Shown in pieces: positions 4,472 through 5,949 of a stretch of 5,949 bases of DNA; the first letter of the stretch is position 1, and every line of letters starts with the position of its first letter. The notes under the pieces were generated by a model. The model had not been told where the DNA came from and ran no database searches. It saw nothing but the letters and a program-made list of their open reading frames with translations. The stretch lies in assembly GCA_002305965.1 (NCBI GenBank), contig DBRM01000034.1, positions 1,360 to 7,308 on the forward strand. Direction: 5' to 3'. Both the position numbers and the translations under genes were made by a program. Source of the DNA: Syntrophomonas sp. UBA1368. Its GTDB lineage: Bacteria; Bacillota; Syntrophomonadia; Syntrophomonadales; Syntrophomonadaceae.

Positions 4472-5949
4472 ATGAATACGGAAAAAGAAAAATGGATCAA
4501 AGTGGGCGAAGACCTGGCCAGACTGGGCCGGGATCTTAAGATCAGGTCTTCCTTGCATGTAAAGGATTTTATGCGCTATCAGCCTGAATTGATGACGGTA
4601 GGAGACAGTATAAAGTCGGCGGTTGAAATTATGGTCAGTAACAATATCGACGCAGTTCCGATCGTAGATGAGGCCAACAACTTACTGGGTCAGGTGACCA
4701 AAACCGTGGTTTTACGGGCGATATTAGCCGGTACTGATCTGGAGCAGCCGGTCAGTCAAATCATGATCAGCCCGGTGAGATCTATCGGGCCGGATGAAGA
4801 TGTATCCAAACTGATCACGATTAATGTGGGTAATCTGCCGGTTATAGACAACCAACAGGTGGCAGGGATGGTGACTTTGTCCGATACGATCCGGGCTTAT
4901 TTCAGTTCTTTGATCGCCTTGCATGCCGAGCTGAATGCCGTTATTGACTCAGCCCACAATGGTATTCTGACTGTTAATGAGGCAGGAGAGATCATCCTGA
5001 TCAACAAGGCGGCTGAATGGGTTTTGGGTCTTAAACGGGAAGATGTGGTGGGAAAAATGATCAGCCGGGTCCTCCCCCAGAGTAAACTGCCGGAGGTTTT
5101 AGCCAGTGGACAGAGTGGTTTTGGGCAAAAGGTGGTTTACCAGGGCAAAGGCTTTATTTCCAATATGTCTCCGGTGCTGGGTAATGATCAGATTATCGGA
5201 GCGGTGGAAGTTTTTCAGGACATTTCAGAACTGGAACTGATTTCTGAAGAGCTCAACTACACCAAGGAAATAAAAGAAGAACTTTCTGCCATCATTGATT
5301 CCTCCTTCGATGGTTTTCACATAACTGATGATCACGGCAAAACTCTGCGGGTCAACCAGGCTTTTGAACGTATCACCACCATTCCTGTCAAAGATTTGAT
5401 CGGAAAAACCATATCGGAATTAGTAGGCAAAGGGGTTTATTCTCAGGATGTGTTAAAACTGGTGCTGGAAAAACGTGAACCGGTAACCATTTCCCAGGAA
5501 TCAAAACCAGGCAATACAGTTATCATTACAGCAAGCCCAATTTTTGATGAACAGGACAATTTATTCAGAATCGTCATCAATGTAAGGGATATATCAGAGC
5601 TCAATGACCTGAGAAAGCAACTGGAGCAAGCCCGAACCTTGAGCCATCACTACCAGGAAAAATTAAACCGCTATAATCTGGCTGAACAGTATGTGATCCG
5701 CTCCAAAGAATCACGTGATCTGGCCGATCTTTGTGTACGGCTGGGACAGGTTGACGCCACGGTGCTGATCAAAGGTGAATCCGGCGTAGGTAAAGAATTT
5801 GCCGCCCAACTGATCCATTCAAACAGCAGCCGCCGGGACCAGCCAATGATAAAAGTAAACTGTGCGGCTATTCCGGAAAGCTTGTTTGAATCAGAGCTTT
5901 TCGGCTACGAGCCGGGTGCCTTCACCGGGGCCAGCAAAGAAGGCAAACG
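4472..5949 (+). CDS. Sigma-54-dependent activator, CBS-CBS-PAS-PAS-AAA+ (C-terminus outside window)
   Basis: The first 492 codons of an enhancer-binding protein that runs off the window. After a short charged N-terminus come: a CBS pair at about 30-85 (VKDFMRYQPELMTVGDSIKSAVEIMVSNNIDAVPIVDE) and 93-145 (VSQIMISPVRSIGPDEDV, NLPVIDNQQVAGMVTLSD); PAS 1 at about 152-255; PAS 2 at about 268-375; a short coiled-coil-like linker 376-400; and the AAA+ ATPase from about 405. The ATPase shows Walker A GESGVGKE (435-442), the conserved VNCAAIPESLFESELFGYEPGAFTG region (462-486) and a complete GAFTGA loop (482-487), the sigma-54 contact. Walker B, the arginine finger and the DNA-binding domain would follow outside. 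There is no response-regulator receiver domain and no transmembrane segment, so it senses a cytoplasmic signal directly. It is divergent from the operon, whose sigma-54 promoter it probably activates from the repeated dyads. The ligand is unknown; CBS pairs commonly bind adenosine nucleotides. Confidence 0.93.
   Translation, partial: MNTEKEKWIKVGEDLARLGRDLKIRSSLHVKDFMRYQPELMTVGDSIKSAVEIMVSNNIDAVPIVDEANNLLGQVTKTVVLRAILAGTDLEQPVSQIMISPVRSIGPDEDVSKLITINVGNLPVIDNQQVAGMVTLSDTIRAYFSSLIALHAELNAVIDSAHNGILTVNEAGEIILINKAAEWVLGLKREDVVGKMISRVLPQSKLPEVLASGQSGFGQKVVYQGKGFISNMSPVLGNDQIIGAVEVFQDISELELISEELNYTKEIKEELSAIIDSSFDGFHITDDHGKTLRVNQAFERITTIPVKDLIGKTISELVGKGVYSQDVLKLVLEKREPVTISQESKPGNTVIITASPIFDEQDNLFRIVINVRDISELNDLRKQLEQARTLSHHYQEKLNRYNLAEQYVIRSKESRDLADLCVRLGQVDATVLIKGESGVGKEFAAQLIHSNSSRRDQPMIKVNCAAIPESLFESELFGYEPGAFTGASKEGK

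Noticed and set aside
4724..4924. Minus-strand 66-codon open frame inside the regulator gene
   Set aside because: Antisense to the CBS-encoding part of the activator with no start signals or recognisable product.

Overview
The window looks like part of an anaerobic, spore-former-type Firmicute (Peptococcaceae-like, e.g. the Desulfotomaculum/Pelotomaculum/Desulfitobacterium neighbourhood). This is inferred from strong AGGAGG-type ribosome binding sites before every gene, tightly packed beta-oxidation genes and a sigma-54 activator with CBS and PAS sensor domains. No rRNA or other phylogenetic marker is present, so the assignment is tentative.

Layout: the left two thirds (1-4020) is a four-gene operon on the minus strand. 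In transcription order it encodes an AMP-forming acyl-CoA synthetase (2323-4020), an enoyl-CoA hydratase (1539-2303), a thiolase (328-1512) and an acyl-CoA dehydrogenase whose 3' end lies beyond base 1 (1-301). Gaps between genes are 19-26 bp, each with a Shine-Dalgarno sequence. Together they activate a carboxylic acid to its CoA thioester, dehydrogenate it, hydrate the double bond and cleave the 3-ketoacyl-CoA. The 3-hydroxyacyl-CoA dehydrogenase step is not in the window. The right part (4472-5949) is a divergent plus-strand gene for a sigma-54-dependent enhancer-binding protein, CBS-CBS-PAS-PAS-AAA+, cut by the window edge just after its GAFTGA loop.

The 451-bp divergent intergenic region (4021-4471) is the most informative part. 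It holds a very good -24/-12 sigma-54 promoter pointing into the operon (4085-4100, minus strand). It also holds three copies of a dyad, consensus TTTGATAC-N6-GTATCAAA, centred about 120, 218 and 340 bp upstream of the predicted transcription start. These have the geometry of enhancer (UAS) sites for the divergent activator. The copy nearest the regulator overlaps the likely position of the regulator's own promoter, suggesting autoregulation.

The picture is a self-contained module: a cytoplasmic sensor with nucleotide-binding-type CBS domains and two PAS domains switches on, through sigma-54, an operon whose first enzyme turns ATP into AMP. Enzyme families and promoter class are well supported. 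The acid substrate, the signal sensed and the DNA site assignment are inference.
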